A stretch of 64,000 bases of DNA from assembly GCA_963845975.1 (NCBI GenBank), contig CAWJUD010000001.1:1550001-1614000 (forward strand), given 5' to 3'. The notes beneath the pieces were generated by a model. That model made no database searches, had not been told where the DNA came from, and saw only the letters and a list, made by a program, of their open reading frames with translations. The DNA comes from JBEKIK01 sp963845975 (GTDB lineage: Bacteria > Planctomycetota > Planctomycetia > Pirellulales > Thermoguttaceae). Numbering within the stretch: the stretch's first letter is position 1; every line of letters begins with the position of its first letter. Position numbers and translations under genes: made by a program. Positions 62,963-64,000 of the stretch are shown one piece after another.

Positions 62963-63060
62963 TGATGCTTCCCTGGCCGGCCAATCTGGGCCGGCCAGGA
63001 GCATCGTGGTGGTGCTTGGGTGGAATGCACTCTGCCCGATAACAACAATGTGTTTCATTA
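62963..63060. repeat. Hairpin-bearing repeat, copy 2
   Basis: GATGCTTCCCTGGCCGGCCA pairs with TGGGCCGGCCAGGAGCATC; CACTCTGCCCGATAACAAC and TGTTTCATT follow as in copy 1 at 62218. It lies exactly between the integrase fragment and the full integrase. Confidence 0.65.
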
Positions 63061-63984
63061 TTTTGGCTGTGGTAGATTTTGCAGGGCATCGGTAATCGCT
63101 TGCGGGTTGACGTAATGATTCATCGTTGTACACAGAGACTTATGTCCAAGCACGGCCTGCGCGACAAAAGGATTGATCCGGGCAAGCTCCGTGGCCATGC
63201 TCTTACGAAGTGCGTGAAAACCGTAGCGGTGAGTCTCGGGGATCTTCGATGCCTTGAGCATGCGGCGGCGGCATGATTGCAGATAATCGAAGCCATGCGG
63301 CCAGGGGAAAATTTTCGGACATGTCTCCTGAAATTTTCTTAGCGGTTCGATGGCCTGGAGCGCTGCTTTGGATAAAGTGAATTGGTGAGAGTCACCGCCC
63401 TTGTAACAGTCGCCGGGGACGCTGAGCACATTCCCCTCCAACATCGGCCAGCGCAACCGCATGATCGAACCAATACGCAAGCCCGTGTTGTAAGTGAAAA
63501 GAATTAAGGCCCTCCACCATGCCGCGGGCGTCGTGCCATCAAGTTGCGGAACGGTCGCGGTTTCCGCTGCCTGTAGCCACAAGGATATTTCGTCCAGACC
63601 GAATGAATCGGTAGGCGGTTTGTTTCGCCGGCGGGGCTTGTTCAAATACGGCGGATCCGGCAAGAGTCCTGCGCCGAGGCGGTTTTTTTGAGTACGCGGA
63701 CCCAGGCGGTCGAAAATCATTTGCAGGTGAATACAGACCTTGCGGCAAGTATTGGGAGAAATATTTTCACCACGCCGAGTAAGACGCTGGGAGAGCGCCT
63801 TGACGAACTTCGCGCAAATTGGCGCTCCAATTTGATTGATCGGCGGATCTCCTGTGTAAAACCTCCATAATTTCAAGGCGTTTTTATATTCCTTGAATGT
63901 GCCGGCGCTTGTGGATTTTGGCTCCAGGCAAATCGGGCGTATGTATGTCGTGTAGAATTGGGTGAGCGTCATTTCCGGAGACAA
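63058..63984 (-). CDS. Tyrosine recombinase/integrase (5' end may extend past the window)
   Basis: At least 308 residues. The N-terminal SAM-like core-binding part (FYTTYIRPICLEPKSTSAGT) is followed by the catalytic domain: Arg in YNTGLRIGSIM (170), HALRK (His 257, Arg 260), GHKS (281) and the nucleophile Tyr in MNHYVNP (291). All five positions are in place, so it is probably active. Position 63984 is a TTG and the frame is open to base 64000, so the true start may lie outside. Likely the enzyme that inserted this element, perhaps at tRNA-Val. Confidence 0.9.
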   Translation of the reverse strand: MSPEMTLTQFYTTYIRPICLEPKSTSAGTFKEYKNALKLWRFYTGDPPINQIGAPICAKFVKALSQRLTRRGENISPNTCRKVCIHLQMIFDRLGPRTQKNRLGAGLLPDPPYLNKPRRRNKPPTDSFGLDEISLWLQAAETATVPQLDGTTPAAWWRALILFTYNTGLRIGSIMRLRWPMLEGNVLSVPGDCYKGGDSHQFTLSKAALQAIEPLRKFQETCPKIFPWPHGFDYLQSCRRRMLKASKIPETHRYGFHALRKSMATELARINPFVAQAVLGHKSLCTTMNHYVNPQAITDALQNLPQPK

Positions 63985-64000
63985 GGGGGCCTCGTCGGGT

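Overview
The window looks like a stretch of a planctomycete chromosome, probably from a metagenome-derived or draft assembly. The evidence is a DUF1559 pseudopilin-like protein (N-terminal methylation motif, C-terminal H-x9-DG region) translationally coupled to a PEP-CTERM protein, a MoxR/DUF58/BatA-like/VWA/DUF4159 cluster, Tat-exported Gfo/Idh/MocA oxidoreductases, a DoxX protein, two RRWxQYSLRTL-anchored leucine-rich repeat proteins, and many palindromic intergenic repeats. No rRNA operon, complete tRNA or cas gene was seen.

Layout. 0-10 kb: a DUF4159 protein on the minus strand runs off the left edge; facing it is the plus-strand operon MoxR ATPase, DUF58, BatA-like and VWA, into which a decayed four-helix-bundle gene and a DUF433 gene are inserted. 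10-18 kb: BON protein, a decayed gene pair, M61 peptidase, MetX-like hydrolase, GH51 arabinofuranosidase, M28 peptidase and a receiver-like regulator. 18.7-28.3 kb: two LRR proteins, MazG-like and CheY-like proteins, the DUF1559/PEP-CTERM pair, an SPL-family radical SAM enzyme and a Tes/MJ0619-like radical SAM enzyme. 28.4-37 kb: an IS630 remnant, a lipoprotein, a thioredoxin, a Gfo/Idh enzyme, a kinase/sulfotransferase/glycosyltransferase operon and a 2-hydroxyacid dehydrogenase. 37.6-48.2 kb: DoxX and two paralogous oxidoreductases separated by an IS4-family insertion, then thiamine-binding, PHA-granule-type and glutamate-synthase-domain proteins.

48.6-64 kb is a mobile and accretion zone. 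A tRNA-Arg(TCG) gene is split at its anticodon loop: the 3' half lies at about 48.6 kb and 5' halves lie at about 53.0 kb and 58.1 kb. Between these points are two cargo segments. Segment A has two SPL-type radical SAM proteins, a DUF523/TudS-type protein and a toxin-antitoxin pair whose toxin carries an amber codon. Segment B has PilZ and HD-GYP proteins and a SplB-like radical SAM protein overlapping a truncated, motif-degenerate N6-adenine methyltransferase. The right junction, with a piece of purD, is duplicated. Beyond purD, a tRNA-Val(CAC) 3' half starts a third element holding a 599-bp-spaced tandem duplication, a GC-rich array of 27-bp repeats at exact 61-bp spacing, and a tyrosine recombinase with a partial second copy at the right edge.

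Single-base frame changes interrupt several otherwise well-conserved genes (BatA-like, VWA, the second Gfo/Idh, the IS4 transposase, purD). Some may be assembly indels rather than biology, so frame-dependent claims are marked accordingly.
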